64,000 bases of DNA from Fervidibacter canadensis (GCA_041446545.1 JBGOEJ010000014.1:1-64000); one strand, 5' to 3'. Shown: positions 33,590-42,498, counted from the stretch's first letter. A program made the numbers and translations. The notes: a model not told the origin generated them from the letters alone.

Positions 33590-34846
33590 ATGCCAATGGT
33601 GCCGAAAAGGAGGCTGGATAGCACGATGTCGGAGCCGACCGTTTTAGATTCGTGGCAGGATTTAGCGCCACCAAACCGCATCCTTATGGGCGCAGGTCCC
33701 AGCAATGTTGATCCCCGCGTCCTGCGGGCGATGATTCACCAACCGATCGGGCATTTGGATCCCGCTTTCCTTGCCATCATGGACGAAGTGAAGGAGGGGT
33801 TGCGGCGCCTCTTTCAAACCCGCAATGAACTGACTTTTCCTATCTCAGGCACGGGGTCGGCAGGGATGGAAGCGTGCTTGGCGAACCTCATTGAGCCGGG
33901 CGACCGAGTCCTCGTTTTGCTCAACGGATTTTTTGGCGACCGCATGGCGCAAATGGCGCGTCGGCTCGGCGGTGAAGTCGTTGTCGTGGAGCGGGAGTGG
34001 GGAACCGCCTTTGAACCTGAGGAAGTTCGCCAAGCCCTCAGCCGTCATCGTCCCAAAGTTGTTTGCTTGGTTCATGCCGAAACTTCTACGGGCGTGCTCC
34101 AGCCCGTTGCGGACATCATTCCCTTTGTCCGTGAACACGATGCGTTGCTGGTTTTGGATACGGTCACCTCGTTGGGCGGTGTGCCCGTGTCGGTGGACGA
34201 GTGGGGTGTGGATGTGGCTTACTCGGCGACCCAAAAATGCCTCGGCGCACCGCCGGGCTTGGCGCCCGTCACTTTCAACGAGCGCGCTATCGCTGCTTTG
34301 AAAACTCGCCAGCGACCTTGCGTCAGTTGGTATCTGGACGCCTTGCTGGTGCAAAGTTATTGGGGCGATGACCGTGCCTATCACCACACCGCCCCCATCA
34401 ACATGGTCTTTGCGTTGCGGGAAGCCTTGCGGCTCATTGACGAGGAAGGCTTGGAGGCTCGTTTCTTGCGCCACCAAGTCAATGGCGAGGCGATGATGGC
34501 AGGTTTGCAAGCGCTGGGGTTAACTTTGCTGGTGCGCGAGCCGTCCCATCGCTTGCCTGTCCTCGTCACCGCCTTAGTGCCTGAGGGGGTGGACGAAGCG
34601 AAAGTGCGGGCAAGGTTGCTCCACGAGTTTCACTTGGAAATCAGCGCGGGCTTGGGTCCGCTCAAAGGGCGCATCTTTCGGTTCGGCTTGATGGGTTATT
34701 CGTCCCAAAAGCGCCATGTCCTTTTGGCGCTGACAGCATTGGGGATGATTTTGCGGGAAGAGGGGTTTGCATGTGCCTTGGATGCTGCCATCGCCGCCGC
34801 TCAAGCCGTTTACCGACAGCACGCCGATGTTAAGGTGGAAGTTTGA
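33590..34846 (+). CDS. Class V PLP aminotransferase (serine/alanine-glyoxylate type)
   Basis: This protein of about 418 residues is a PLP enzyme of the AGXT/serine-pyruvate aminotransferase group. It shows NRILMGAGPSNVDPRVLRAM, ISGTGSAGMEACLANLIEPGD, VHAETSTGVLQPV, LVLDTVTSLGGVPVSVDEWGVD (Asp binding the pyridine N) and YSATQKCLGAPPGLAPVTF with the Schiff-base Lys. It may interconvert alanine, serine and glyoxylate. ATG 33590 follows GGGGGAAGGA; a second in-frame ATG at 33626 follows GGAGG at longer spacing. The MlaE-type gene starts 24 bases after its stop. Confidence 0.9.
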   Translation: MPMVPKRRLDSTMSEPTVLDSWQDLAPPNRILMGAGPSNVDPRVLRAMIHQPIGHLDPAFLAIMDEVKEGLRRLFQTRNELTFPISGTGSAGMEACLANLIEPGDRVLVLLNGFFGDRMAQMARRLGGEVVVVEREWGTAFEPEEVRQALSRHRPKVVCLVHAETSTGVLQPVADIIPFVREHDALLVLDTVTSLGGVPVSVDEWGVDVAYSATQKCLGAPPGLAPVTFNERAIAALKTRQRPCVSWYLDALLVQSYWGDDRAYHHTAPINMVFALREALRLIDEEGLEARFLRHQVNGEAMMAGLQALGLTLLVREPSHRLPVLVTALVPEGVDEAKVRARLLHEFHLEISAGLGPLKGRIFRFGLMGYSSQKRHVLLALTALGMILREEGFACALDAAIAAAQAVYRQHADVKVEV

Positions 34847-34869
34847 GTGGCGGGAAAGGGGTGTTGTCC

Positions 34870-35652
34870 ATGCTCGGAGTGACGAGCGCTAAACGCCCTA
34901 CTTTCATCACGGCTTTCCTGCATGGCTTCCTCATCTGGTTCGGCGAGTTGTTTTGGCTGGGAAAAGAGAGCCTTTCCTCATTACGGGCAAAATGGGTCAG
35001 CACCCTCTCGGTGGAACAAATCGCTTTGGCGGGTTGGCGTTCCTTGCCCATCGTCCTTTTGACCGTCTCCGCTGCAGGCGCCGTCCTCGCCCTTTACACC
35101 GCCCACGAACTTGCCTCGCGGGGTGGTGATCGGTTCGTCGGCTGGCTCATCGCTTACACGATTTTCCGAGAGGTTTCGCCAGTGGCGACAGGTTTGGTCG
35201 TCGCCGCTCGCGTCGGCTCCGCCTACGCCGCCGAATTGGGGACGATGAAAGTGACAGAGCAAATTGATGCCTTGAGGGTGATGGGCGTTAGCCCTGTCGC
35301 TTTTTTGGTCGTGCCTCGCTTGATCGCATGTGTCGTCGTAACGCCTGTTTTGTGCCTCTTAGGGGATGTGGCAGGGACGGTTGGCGGTTATTTGGTGGCG
35401 ACCAAGGCAGGTGTAGCACCTGCCGTTTACCTCTCGTCCATCCGCAGTTTCATGGACTTTGGCGATTTGTTTTGGGGCATGGTCAAAACCATTCCCTTTG
35501 GGATGCTCATCGCCTTGGTCAGTTGCCGAGAAGGTTTGCGGGTGGAAGGGGGAGCGATGGGCGTCGGACGGGCGACCACTGATGCGGTCGTCATCTCTTT
35601 CGTCCTCGTTTACGCCGCCGATTACTTGCTCTCGGCGTTGCTCCCACGATGA
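34870..35652 (+). CDS. mlaE: MlaE-family ABC transporter permease
   Basis: This 260-residue integral membrane permease of the MlaE/YrbE family normally moves phospholipids between inner and outer membranes together with MlaF ATPase and an MCE protein. It has family sequence RSLPIVLLTVSAAGAVLALYTAHEL, REVSPVATGLVVAARVGSAYAAELGTMKVTEQIDALRVMG, and VEGGAMGVGRATTDAVV. ATG 34870 follows AAAGGGGTG. No ATPase or MCE-domain gene is nearby, so its partners must be elsewhere. Confidence 0.93.
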   Translation: MLGVTSAKRPTFITAFLHGFLIWFGELFWLGKESLSSLRAKWVSTLSVEQIALAGWRSLPIVLLTVSAAGAVLALYTAHELASRGGDRFVGWLIAYTIFREVSPVATGLVVAARVGSAYAAELGTMKVTEQIDALRVMGVSPVAFLVVPRLIACVVVTPVLCLLGDVAGTVGGYLVATKAGVAPAVYLSSIRSFMDFGDLFWGMVKTIPFGMLIALVSCREGLRVEGGAMGVGRATTDAVVISFVLVYAADYLLSALLPR

Positions 35653-35711
35653 CTGACCATCGTCTGTGGGAGTGGCTATCAGCCATGACCGCCGTCAGGA
35701 GGGATTCGGTC

Positions 35712-36473
35712 GTGAAGAAAGTGGCGATTGTCACGGGTTCGGCGCGAGGCATCGGAAAAGCCATCGCCACTCGCCTCGCTCATGATGGTTACGCTGTCGT
35801 CATCGCCGATATTTTGGAAGAGTTGGCGACGCAAACGGCAGAGGAATTGCGCCGCCAAGGTTTTTCTGCCCTTGCTGTCCCGACGGATGTTCGTCAAGAG
35901 CCGCAAGTGCAGCGGATGGTGGAAGAAGCCGTCAAGGCATTTGGAGGCGTGGATGTGTTGGTCAACAACGCTGGCGTTATGTGGCGAGGGAATGTGACCG
36001 AAACGCCGACAGACGCCTTTGATTTCGTCCTGTCGGTGAACCTGCGGGGCGCTTTTTTGGGCATCAAACACGCCGCACCCGTCATGCGCCGAAGAGGCGG
36101 TGGGGTTATCGTCAACATCGCTTCCATTCACGCCTTCGCCACGCAAGCTGGAATGGCAGCCTATGCCGCCTCCAAGACAGGCTTGATTGGACTCACCCGT
36201 GCTGCCGCCTTGGATTTAGGGCAATGGAACATCCGCGTCGTTGCCATCTGCCCTGGGGCAGTGGATGCGCCGATGCTTTGGGACAAGGTCAACGAAGCGG
36301 AAGCCAAAGAGACAGCACGCCGTTGGGCAAATGCCTCGCCTTTGAACACCATCTTGCGCCCAGAGGATGTGGCGCATTGCGTGGCATGGGTCGTCAGCGA
36401 CCATGCTCGGATGTTGACTGGCGTCGCCATCTTGTTGGACGCGGGGGTGGCAACGGATTTGCGCATCCGCTAA
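35712..36473 (+). CDS. SDR-family NAD(P)-dependent oxidoreductase
   Basis: This 253-residue classical short-chain dehydrogenase has VAIVTGSARGIGKAIA (cofactor loop), NNAGV, IVNIAS with the catalytic Ser, and YAASKTGLIGLTRAAALDLG with catalytic Tyr and Lys. The start is GTG 35712, placed 8 bases after AGGAGGG. Substrate is not predictable; 3-oxoacyl-ACP reductase or sugar dehydrogenases are common annotations for such sequences. It is convergent with the GH20 gene, 7 bases apart. Confidence 0.9.
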   Translation: MKKVAIVTGSARGIGKAIATRLAHDGYAVVIADILEELATQTAEELRRQGFSALAVPTDVRQEPQVQRMVEEAVKAFGGVDVLVNNAGVMWRGNVTETPTDAFDFVLSVNLRGAFLGIKHAAPVMRRRGGGVIVNIASIHAFATQAGMAAYAASKTGLIGLTRAAALDLGQWNIRVVAICPGAVDAPMLWDKVNEAEAKETARRWANASPLNTILRPEDVAHCVAWVVSDHARMLTGVAILLDAGVATDLRIR

Positions 36474-36480
36474 CTCACCT

Positions 36481-39105
36481 TCACGGCGCTTCCGCCATCG
36501 GCGTCCGACGAGAAAGCCCCGTGATGGCGACCAAAAGGGGCGATGCTTCTTCCGATGCCGCATAAAACCGCACTTGCCGCACCGTCGCTTCCTCGTCCCC
36601 TTTTCCGACCGCCACTTTCAAAGCGCTGAGAACGACGAAACCTTTGGGTGTTTCCCACCGCAACGCAGGTGTCGCATCAGGTGCTGTCAAAGGACGGTCA
36701 TCGGTGAGGGAACGCAAGTGATGTCCGTAGACCAACGGGACGGTGATTTTCTTGCCGTCCTGCAGCGTCAATTCATAGCCGCCGACAGTCGTCCCGTCAG
36801 GCACGACGAAGGCGGTGGCGTGAAGGAAGGTCAAAGTGTCTGCTGGCTCATTGATTGTCAAGGTCACTTCCGATGGAGCACCTAAAAGCCAGCAACTTTT
36901 TAAGGCGATGGCTTTCAACTGTCCTTGCTCATCGGTCGGCAGCCAAAAGAGTTGGCGTCGCCACCAACGACGCCCTGCCGTTTTTAATGTCGTCACTCCG
37001 ACCAAGGTTGCCACTTTTATGTTGGCGACCGGTGTCAAGTCCACGACGAACCCCGATGCAGGCGGAACACTGGGACCGTCCCAAAGCATCTCAAAAATTT
37101 CCCGACACTCCCTCGGCGACCGAACTGACTGAGTCTCAGGTGACCAAAAACTGTCGGAAGCCCACACATACGCTGCGAACTGATCGGGAAACGCTTGCAG
37201 GGCACGGCGGTTATAACCAAACCCTGTCCAAGTCGTTTGCACCATCCCCCAAGCCCCTGCCGAGCGTGCTGCTTTCGTGAAACCGAGGATGTTTTGGAAG
37301 TTGCGCCAAGTTGCCCCGATGACCGAAAAACCTTCCCGCCGCAAGACGGCGACGCTGGGATAGGCAGAGGCAGGTTGGTAGTGCCAATCCACGATCACGA
37401 TGTCTTTGGGCAACAAGCGACGAGCCAGCCAGAAGTTGAACGGCTCACCGCCATGGGCAGCGTCAAAGGCTTCGTCAGGGCGCAACAGCATGTCGCCCCA
37501 CATCATCGTCCCGACGCCCCGCCCCTTCAAAAACTCGTAAAGCCGTCGGACATCGGCGGCGAACAATTGATGTGGCGGCGTCCCTTGACAACGCACGCAT
37601 TGACCGAACCGTCCTTGATTGGTCACTTCGTCATGCCCGATGTGCACCCAACGGGGCTGAAAGAGCGTCAGCACCTCCTCCAGCAACTCAAAGACGAGCC
37701 GATAAGTTTTCTCCAAGTTCGGGCAGTAAAGGTAGGCGCTTTCGGGGTCTTCGGCGATGTCGGCGTTGACTTTCGGCTTCTCGCCCCCTTGCGCCCCGAA
37801 AAGATACTCGCAATGGCTCAAGGTCGGCAACAGCGGGATGATTTCCAACCCGTTTGCTTGGGCGATTTCCCGCAACCGCTGCGCCCCTTCCTTCGGCAAC
37901 GACCAAGGTTGCCAAAGTTCGGGATGGCGCTCCCATTTCAGGTGATCCAGTTGGACGATAAGCCGATTGAACTTCAGGGGCGCTAACACCCGCTCTATCA
38001 ACCGACCGTGAATGTCGGGCGAATCAACATCGGCAACGACATGGACGCCCCGAAAGGCAAAATCGGGCGCATCCCAGACGAAGATGCCAGGCACGACCAG
38101 CGAGCCGTCATCCGTCAGCCGAAGGAGTTGTCGCAAGGTCTGAACGCCCCAAAGGGCTCCCGCTTCGTCTGCCGCCAAAATCCAGATGCCTTTCGGCGTG
38201 ACGGACAAGGCGTAACCTTCAGACGCCAACTCATGGCGCAACATCGGCTCCCCTTTCGCTACCTCTTCCCGCAAGGGGCTGCGATGGGGCGCAAGGACGA
38301 TCCCATGCTCCACCATCGTTTCAGGTGTCCAGGGTCGGACGATGACTTCCCGCTGCCATCCCTCTCTCAGCCAACGGCTCACCGCTTCCGCTGCTGACGC
38401 AAAGTCAGGTGATGCCCAAAGACGCACCTGCCGCCCCAACCGAAAAGCGCTGTCACCCCATCGCCACCATCGCGGGCGCGGGACGAGGGGCAGCGACCAA
38501 ACCTCCCCTTGGGCGACATCTACGGGGTGGACGACTGCCTCGCCTTTCATCCCTTCTGCCGTCAGCCACTGGGAAGGCACTTGCGCTTCCAATTGGACGC
38601 TCACTCGTTCCCCGCCCGCACCTATCAAGATGGCGACGACGCTTTCAGGCGACCGACGCCATCGCACCGTCACTTTCGTCCCGCTAACGCTCAAGCGGGC
38701 AAACCCAAAGGGCGTCCATCCCTGCCAACCGCTCCCTTGCAGCACTGCCCCCCGAAGCCAGTTAGGATTGACCCGCAGCCATTCCCATTGACCGCTTAAC
38801 GGCAAGGGAAAGGAAGCGACCAAAGTGAAGCGATTAGCCACCATCCCGCAAAGCCAAGGGATTTCGCCTGCCGATGACTGCCAACGCAACGCTAAAATGC
38901 TCCGCTCCAATTGCCCATCTCGCAAAGTCAAATCGGGCGGTGACGAAACAGCGAAAAGGGGCGCACCACGATAACGAACTTGCAGATTGCCCGACGACCA
39001 ACGAATTTGCCAGTTGCCTTGCTGCCACTCCGTCGGTGTCGCAGAAAGCGCCGCGCTCATCGTCAACAGCCAAAAGGCAACCCACCGACGCACCGTTTCC
39101 CTCAC
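36481..39105 (-). CDS. Exported GH20 beta-N-acetylhexosaminidase
   Basis: This 874-residue enzyme removes terminal beta-GlcNAc or GalNAc by substrate-assisted catalysis. It has a signal peptide (RRWVAFWLLTMSAALSA), a beta-rich N-terminal part, the GH20b domain with GYALSVTPKGIWILAADEAGALWGVQTL (about 298-325), and the catalytic barrel from FAFRGVHVVADV (about 350). The catalytic Asp-Glu pair is D492-E493 in WVHIGHDEV. A C-terminal extension of about 200 residues is beta-rich and may bind carbohydrate. The 5' end of its transcript is deoC, with which it overlaps by 4 bases. Confidence 0.92.
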   Translation of the reverse strand: MRETVRRWVAFWLLTMSAALSATPTEWQQGNWQIRWSSGNLQVRYRGAPLFAVSSPPDLTLRDGQLERSILALRWQSSAGEIPWLCGMVANRFTLVASFPLPLSGQWEWLRVNPNWLRGAVLQGSGWQGWTPFGFARLSVSGTKVTVRWRRSPESVVAILIGAGGERVSVQLEAQVPSQWLTAEGMKGEAVVHPVDVAQGEVWSLPLVPRPRWWRWGDSAFRLGRQVRLWASPDFASAAEAVSRWLREGWQREVIVRPWTPETMVEHGIVLAPHRSPLREEVAKGEPMLRHELASEGYALSVTPKGIWILAADEAGALWGVQTLRQLLRLTDDGSLVVPGIFVWDAPDFAFRGVHVVADVDSPDIHGRLIERVLAPLKFNRLIVQLDHLKWERHPELWQPWSLPKEGAQRLREIAQANGLEIIPLLPTLSHCEYLFGAQGGEKPKVNADIAEDPESAYLYCPNLEKTYRLVFELLEEVLTLFQPRWVHIGHDEVTNQGRFGQCVRCQGTPPHQLFAADVRRLYEFLKGRGVGTMMWGDMLLRPDEAFDAAHGGEPFNFWLARRLLPKDIVIVDWHYQPASAYPSVAVLRREGFSVIGATWRNFQNILGFTKAARSAGAWGMVQTTWTGFGYNRRALQAFPDQFAAYVWASDSFWSPETQSVRSPRECREIFEMLWDGPSVPPASGFVVDLTPVANIKVATLVGVTTLKTAGRRWWRRQLFWLPTDEQGQLKAIALKSCWLLGAPSEVTLTINEPADTLTFLHATAFVVPDGTTVGGYELTLQDGKKITVPLVYGHHLRSLTDDRPLTAPDATPALRWETPKGFVVLSALKVAVGKGDEEATVRQVRFYAASEEASPLLVAITGLSRRTPMAEAP

Positions 39106-39776
39106 CCCTGCGGCACCTCAGCAAGGATGGTGGCAGCGTTGGAAGTGCCCAAGCGGGTCGCACCGGCATCCAGCAATGCTTTCGCCTGCGCAAAAGTGCG
39201 GATGCCCCCTGCCGCTTTAACGCCTACCCGCTCCGAAACGCTCGCCCGCAAAAGGCGAACATCTTCCACCGTCGCACCCCTCGGACCAAACCCTGTGCTC
39301 GTCTTGACAAAATCCGCCCCTGCTTCTTCCGCCAGTTGCGCCGCCTGTCGCTTCTCTTCATCGGTCAAAAAGCCCGTCTCCAAGATGACCTTGACAATCG
39401 CATCGCTTTTAACGCTTTTGGCGGCATCCACGACGGCAGCGATATCGCGCCGCACATAATCGGCGTCGCCTGATTTGAATTTGCCGATTGCCATCACCAT
39501 GTCCAACTCCCTTGCTCCGATTTGCACCGCCCATTTTGCTGACGCCGCTTTCGTCTCCGTCGTCTCGGCGCCGAACGGGAAGGCGATAACGCAAGACGGC
39601 AAGACGCCACTGCCTTCCAATTCCCGCACGATCAACTCCAGCCAACAAGGCAAGACGACGAGCGACTTGACTTGCCATGCTTTCGCCTGTTCACAACCCT
39701 TGAGCACATCGTCCTGCGTCGCTTCGGGCTTTAGCACCGCCAAATCAATTCTCTGCGCCACTTCCCGCCGCGTCAT
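39102..39776 (-). CDS. deoC: Deoxyribose-phosphate aldolase
   Basis: DeoC splits 2-deoxyribose-5-phosphate to glyceraldehyde-3-phosphate and acetaldehyde, finishing deoxynucleoside breakdown. The 224 residues contain IDLAVLKPEATQ, ARELDMVMAIGKFKSGD, the Schiff-base Lys in FVKTSTGFGPRGATVEDV, and the second Lys in VGVKAAGGIRTFAQA. ATG 39776 follows GGAGGTGAGTGACG. The last bases overlap the GH20 start. Its salvage role fits the CNT and AzgA transporters in this window. Confidence 0.96.
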   Translation of the reverse strand: MTRREVAQRIDLAVLKPEATQDDVLKGCEQAKAWQVKSLVVLPCWLELIVRELEGSGVLPSCVIAFPFGAETTETKAASAKWAVQIGARELDMVMAIGKFKSGDADYVRRDIAAVVDAAKSVKSDAIVKVILETGFLTDEEKRQAAQLAEEAGADFVKTSTGFGPRGATVEDVRLLRASVSERVGVKAAGGIRTFAQAKALLDAGATRLGTSNAATILAEVPQG

Positions 39777-39855
39777 CGTCACTCACCTCCGAGGATGAGG
39801 GCTTCAAAGGGTTAACTCATCCAAACCGAAATTTCGTGCCGCCGTTCCTTCGCCA

Positions 39856-40089
39856 CTACGGTTGAGCACGATGCTCGTCGCTTTCGCGTCGCCCTTGAGA
39901 AATCCAAGTTTGGGCATCCATGCCTTCTAACAAGTCAGGAGCAATGCCCGCCAAGTCTTTCCAACGAGGGCGGGACGCCATCACCCTTTGCCGCAACCGC
40001 TCCATCAACCACAACACTAACTCCCATTGCTCCTCCAACGATAATTGCTCCACTTCCTGTATCACCTTCGCAAGGGATGACGATGCCAT
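39856..40089 (-). CDS. Small helical antitoxin-like protein
   Basis: This 77-residue protein begins LAKVIQEVEQLSLEEQWELVLWLMERLRQRV, a helical pattern common in small addiction-module or DUF2281-like proteins. It continues with PRWKDLAGIAPDLLEGMDAQTWISQGRRESDEHR, a form often seen in genes placed before PIN toxins. No toxin gene follows: deoC starts 80 bases downstream. It may be a solitary antitoxin remnant. The ATG is preceded by AAAGGGGTGAAAGGAG, which supports expression. Confidence 0.55.
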   Translation of the reverse strand: MASSSLAKVIQEVEQLSLEEQWELVLWLMERLRQRVMASRPRWKDLAGIAPDLLEGMDAQTWISQGRRESDEHRAQP

Positions 40090-40122
40090 CTCCTTTCACC
40101 CCTTTCGGTTGGACAGACTTTG

Positions 40123-40983
40123 CTAATTGCCGTTTACCTCTGTTCTGTCCCTCGTCCTGCGTCCCTCGTCCCGTTTCCGCCGTCCTGCTTCTTTCAGTGC
40201 CCGGACGAAGGAGGCAACCCGCTCAAAGTCGCCGTGACGGTTTTCGCCAAACTCTTCGTGCAACAACCGCACGAAGGCGCTGCCGACGACGACGCCATCG
40301 GCGCCCTCCATTTGGGCGACGGCAGCGACATGGTCAGGTTTGCTGATGCCGAAGCCGACGACGATGGGTTTGTCGGTGTGGGAGCGGATGCGACAAATCA
40401 GTTCGGGCAAATCTTCGGGCAACTGTTCTCGCTCTCCCGTGACGCCCGTTCGGGAAATGCAGTAGATAAAGCCCGTCCCAATTTCGGCGACCAAACGGAT
40501 GCGTTCTTCGGTGCTTGTCGGCGCCAGCAGGAAAATGGTGGCTAACCCCGCTTGCATGGCAACCTTTATCCATTCGCCCGCTTCCTCTGGCGGCACATCG
40601 GTCAGCAAAACGCCATCTGCCCCCGCTTGCGCAGCATTCAAAGCGAACCGCTCCAAGCCGTAACGCAGCACAGGGTTAAAGTAGGTCATCAGCACCAACG
40701 GCACTTCGCTTTTCTGGCGGATAGTCCGCACCATTTCCAACACCGTCGCCACCCGCACCCCTCGCTTTAACGCTCGGTCAATGGCGGCTTGAATGGTCGG
40801 ACCGTCGGCGATGGGGTCGGAAAACGGGATGCCTAACTCCAGAACATCCGCGCCTGAAGCGGCGCTGCACAACGCCGCCTCTATGGTGAGTTCTTCCGAT
40901 GGGTCGCCTGCCGTCAAGTAAAGCACCAACGCCAGTTCGTTGCGTTCCCGCAACCGGTCAAAGCAACGCTGCAATCGCTCCAT
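40123..40983 (-). CDS. trpA: Tryptophan synthase alpha subunit
   Basis: TrpA cleaves indole-3-glycerol phosphate and passes indole to TrpB. The 286 residues include VLELGIPFSDPIADGPTIQAA (catalytic Glu and Asp), PLVLMTYFNPVLRYGLERF, and ISRTGVTGEREQLPEDL. The last 19 residues (GRRKRDEGRRTRDRTEVNG) lie beyond the normal family end and are encoded by a GGGAC-type repeat. No trpB or other trp gene is in this window. The PAP2 gene upstream ends 28 bases before its start. Confidence 0.96.
   Translation of the reverse strand: MERLQRCFDRLRERNELALVLYLTAGDPSEELTIEAALCSAASGADVLELGIPFSDPIADGPTIQAAIDRALKRGVRVATVLEMVRTIRQKSEVPLVLMTYFNPVLRYGLERFALNAAQAGADGVLLTDVPPEEAGEWIKVAMQAGLATIFLLAPTSTEERIRLVAEIGTGFIYCISRTGVTGEREQLPEDLPELICRIRSHTDKPIVVGFGISKPDHVAAVAQMEGADGVVVGSAFVRLLHEEFGENRHGDFERVASFVRALKEAGRRKRDEGRRTRDRTEVNGN
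40147..40172 (-). repeat. GGGAC-family repeat forming the TrpA C-terminus
   Basis: These 26 bases are identical to 47036-47061 in xerC, on the minus strand in both cases. They encode Arg-Asp-Glu-Gly-Arg-Arg-Thr-Arg-Asp. After them both copies continue with a partly conserved RGAACA. Confidence 0.92.
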
Positions 40984-41011
40984 TCGCTGGCGCTCCTTCC
41001 AATGCTCGCCA

Positions 41012-41641
41012 TTAATCGCTTTGAGTCGTTAGTCGCTGTCGCATCCAAACGACCAACGCGCCAACGGTCAATCCCAACAACGCCCCGCCGACGCTATCGG
41101 CAGGAAAATGGACGCCCAAGTAAACCCGCGACAAAGCGATGGCAGTTGCCAGCAGCCACCAAAGCCATCTCGGTGGCGCCGAAGCACTCAACACCCGCGC
41201 CGCCGCAAAAGCGTTGGCGGCGTGGGACGATGGAAAGCCCAACGAACTCCCGACACCCTTCGGCAACCGCACGCCCTTGACGAGATATGGCGGTCGCTCC
41301 CGATGCACCAACCCTTTGGCGACATGGCTGCAAAGCCCGTCGGCACACCCGATGGCAATCGCCAGCATCAAAACTGTTTTGAGCCAATTTGTCCATCCTT
41401 TTCGCCAACCGCTTTTTCGCACGGCAAAAATCAGCAGCCAACCCAGCGACAAAAGCCAAAGGAGCGGCATTTTGCCCATGTCGGAAAAAAACGCCATCAA
41501 CTTGTCCAGCCAACTTGCCGCCCAACCTTGATTGACCCAACGCAGCAACGCCCTATCGGCTGCCATCAGCGGCGCCCATCGGACTGCAGCGGCTGTCGCC
41601 AGCAAAGCGAAAAGACTTAGCCAAAGAGCAGTTTCCGTCAG
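41012..41641 (-). CDS. PAP2-family phosphatase (undecaprenyl-diphosphatase-like)
   Basis: This membrane phosphatase of about 209 residues has all three PAP2 motifs: KGLVHRERPP, FPSSHAANAFAAARV and SRVYLGVHFPADSVGGALLG. Several hydrophobic helices surround them. Substrates of this type include undecaprenyl diphosphate and lipid phosphates. The start is unclear: the first in-frame ATG at 41566 would cut the first helix. A CTG at 41641 overlaps the stop of the upstream gene as CTGA, mimicking the usual ATGA coupling. The 3' end carries a CCAGTCGCT-type repeat. Confidence 0.85.
   Translation of the reverse strand: MTETALWLSLFALLATAAAVRWAPLMAADRALLRWVNQGWAASWLDKLMAFFSDMGKMPLLWLLSLGWLLIFAVRKSGWRKGWTNWLKTVLMLAIAIGCADGLCSHVAKGLVHRERPPYLVKGVRLPKGVGSSLGFPSSHAANAFAAARVLSASAPPRWLWWLLATAIALSRVYLGVHFPADSVGGALLGLTVGALVVWMRQRLTTQSD
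41013..41037. repeat. CCAGTCGCT-family repeat at the PAP2 3' end
   Basis: TAATCGCTTTGAGTCGTTAG then TCGCT: a diverged member of the repeat family seen at 19528, 29134 and 44361. It encodes the last residues of the PAP2 protein. Confidence 0.55.
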
Positions 41642-41853
41642 CGGGGAAAGGCCAGCAGCAAATAGAGCGAGCCGATGACCAAGCCGATAAAGCCCAAAGT
41701 CAAAACGATGGCGCCCAGACGCCAACCCCATGAGCGTTCCTCCCGCCAGCGTTCGGCGAAAGTCCAAACGACATCCCGTATCATGCCGTAAAGCAGGATG
41801 AGCACGACGATGAGCGTGATGACAGCGCCGATACGCGTTAGCCAAACCCACAC
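41638..41853 (-). CDS. Small two-helix membrane protein
   Basis: This 71-residue protein has two hydrophobic helices (IGAVITLIVVLILLYGMI and LGAIVLTLGFIGLVIGSLYLLLAF) joined by a charged loop (TFAERWREERSWGWR). It starts with GTG 7 bases after the acylphosphatase start-side neighbour and its stop overlaps the putative PAP2 start. I do not recognise the family. Its position suggests it is co-produced with the PAP2 phosphatase. Confidence 0.6.
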   Translation of the reverse strand: MWVWLTRIGAVITLIVVLILLYGMIRDVVWTFAERWREERSWGWRLGAIVLTLGFIGLVIGSLYLLLAFPR

Positions 41854-41859
41854 GACCGT

Positions 41860-42153
41860 TCACCACCGAATGCGAAAGTCGGGGAACTCACCCGTCGGCT
41901 GATCCCAATTCACTTCCACGCTTTCTACGACGGCGCCGCTGGGACCTTGCCGAAGGTGCGTCAGCAACCGTTCCAGCCGTTCCTTTTCGCCTTCCGCGAC
42001 GACTTCCACGCTGCCATCCCGCAAGTTGCGCACATAGCCTGTGATGCCGCCGATGCGATGGGCGTGATGGACGACGAAGTAGCGAAAGCCAACGCCTTGC
42101 ACGATGCCCCGAACGATCGCCCGAAAGCGAGCGACTTTCTTCGCGTTCTCCAT
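41860..42153 (-). CDS. acyP: Acylphosphatase
   Basis: This 97-residue enzyme hydrolyses carboxyl-phosphate bonds. The catalytic Arg lies in VRGIVQGVGFRYFV and the catalytic Asn in GYVRNLRDGSVEVVAEG, with the standard ferredoxin-like pattern. It is sandwiched between two small membrane-protein genes, with 6-base gaps on each side, so all are probably co-transcribed downstream of thrB. Confidence 0.95.
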   Translation of the reverse strand: MENAKKVARFRAIVRGIVQGVGFRYFVVHHAHRIGGITGYVRNLRDGSVEVVAEGEKERLERLLTHLRQGPSGAVVESVEVNWDQPTGEFPDFRIRW

Positions 42154-42159
42154 AAGCCG

Positions 42160-42462
42160 TCACTCCTTCGGCGTCGCTCTGGCGGCGAGATAAAAGTTGG
42201 CACCACGAGCGGCGATGAGCGATGCCAAGTAACCCAGCACGAAGAGCAACGCCACCCGCACCAACCATCGGGCAAGCCAATCCCACAAAGCGGTTCGGTC
42301 ATCAGGGTTGCCTTGCACGACCATCTCTTTCCCGATGCCCAGTTCGTTGAACAATCGCGCCGCCCAGACGAACACCATGAGCATCAACCCGATGCCCAGC
42401 AAGAAGACAAGCAAGCCCATCCATCGGGCAACGACCTCGCTGTTGCGTTTTGCCCGCTCCAT
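42160..42462 (-). CDS. Small membrane protein of unknown function
   Basis: This 100-residue protein has two hydrophobic segments (WMGLLVFLLGIGLMLMVFVWAA, written here in part, and VRVALLFVLGYLASLIAARGA) separated by a polar loop containing NPDDRTALWDWL. I do not recognise a family. It lies 36 bases downstream of thrB and 6 bases upstream of the acylphosphatase gene, all on the minus strand. Confidence 0.6.
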   Translation of the reverse strand: MERAKRNSEVVARWMGLLVFLLGIGLMLMVFVWAARLFNELGIGKEMVVQGNPDDRTALWDWLARWLVRVALLFVLGYLASLIAARGANFYLAARATPKE

Positions 42463-42498
42463 TGGTCGCTCACCTTGAAAAAAGCGCCCAATCGTTCG

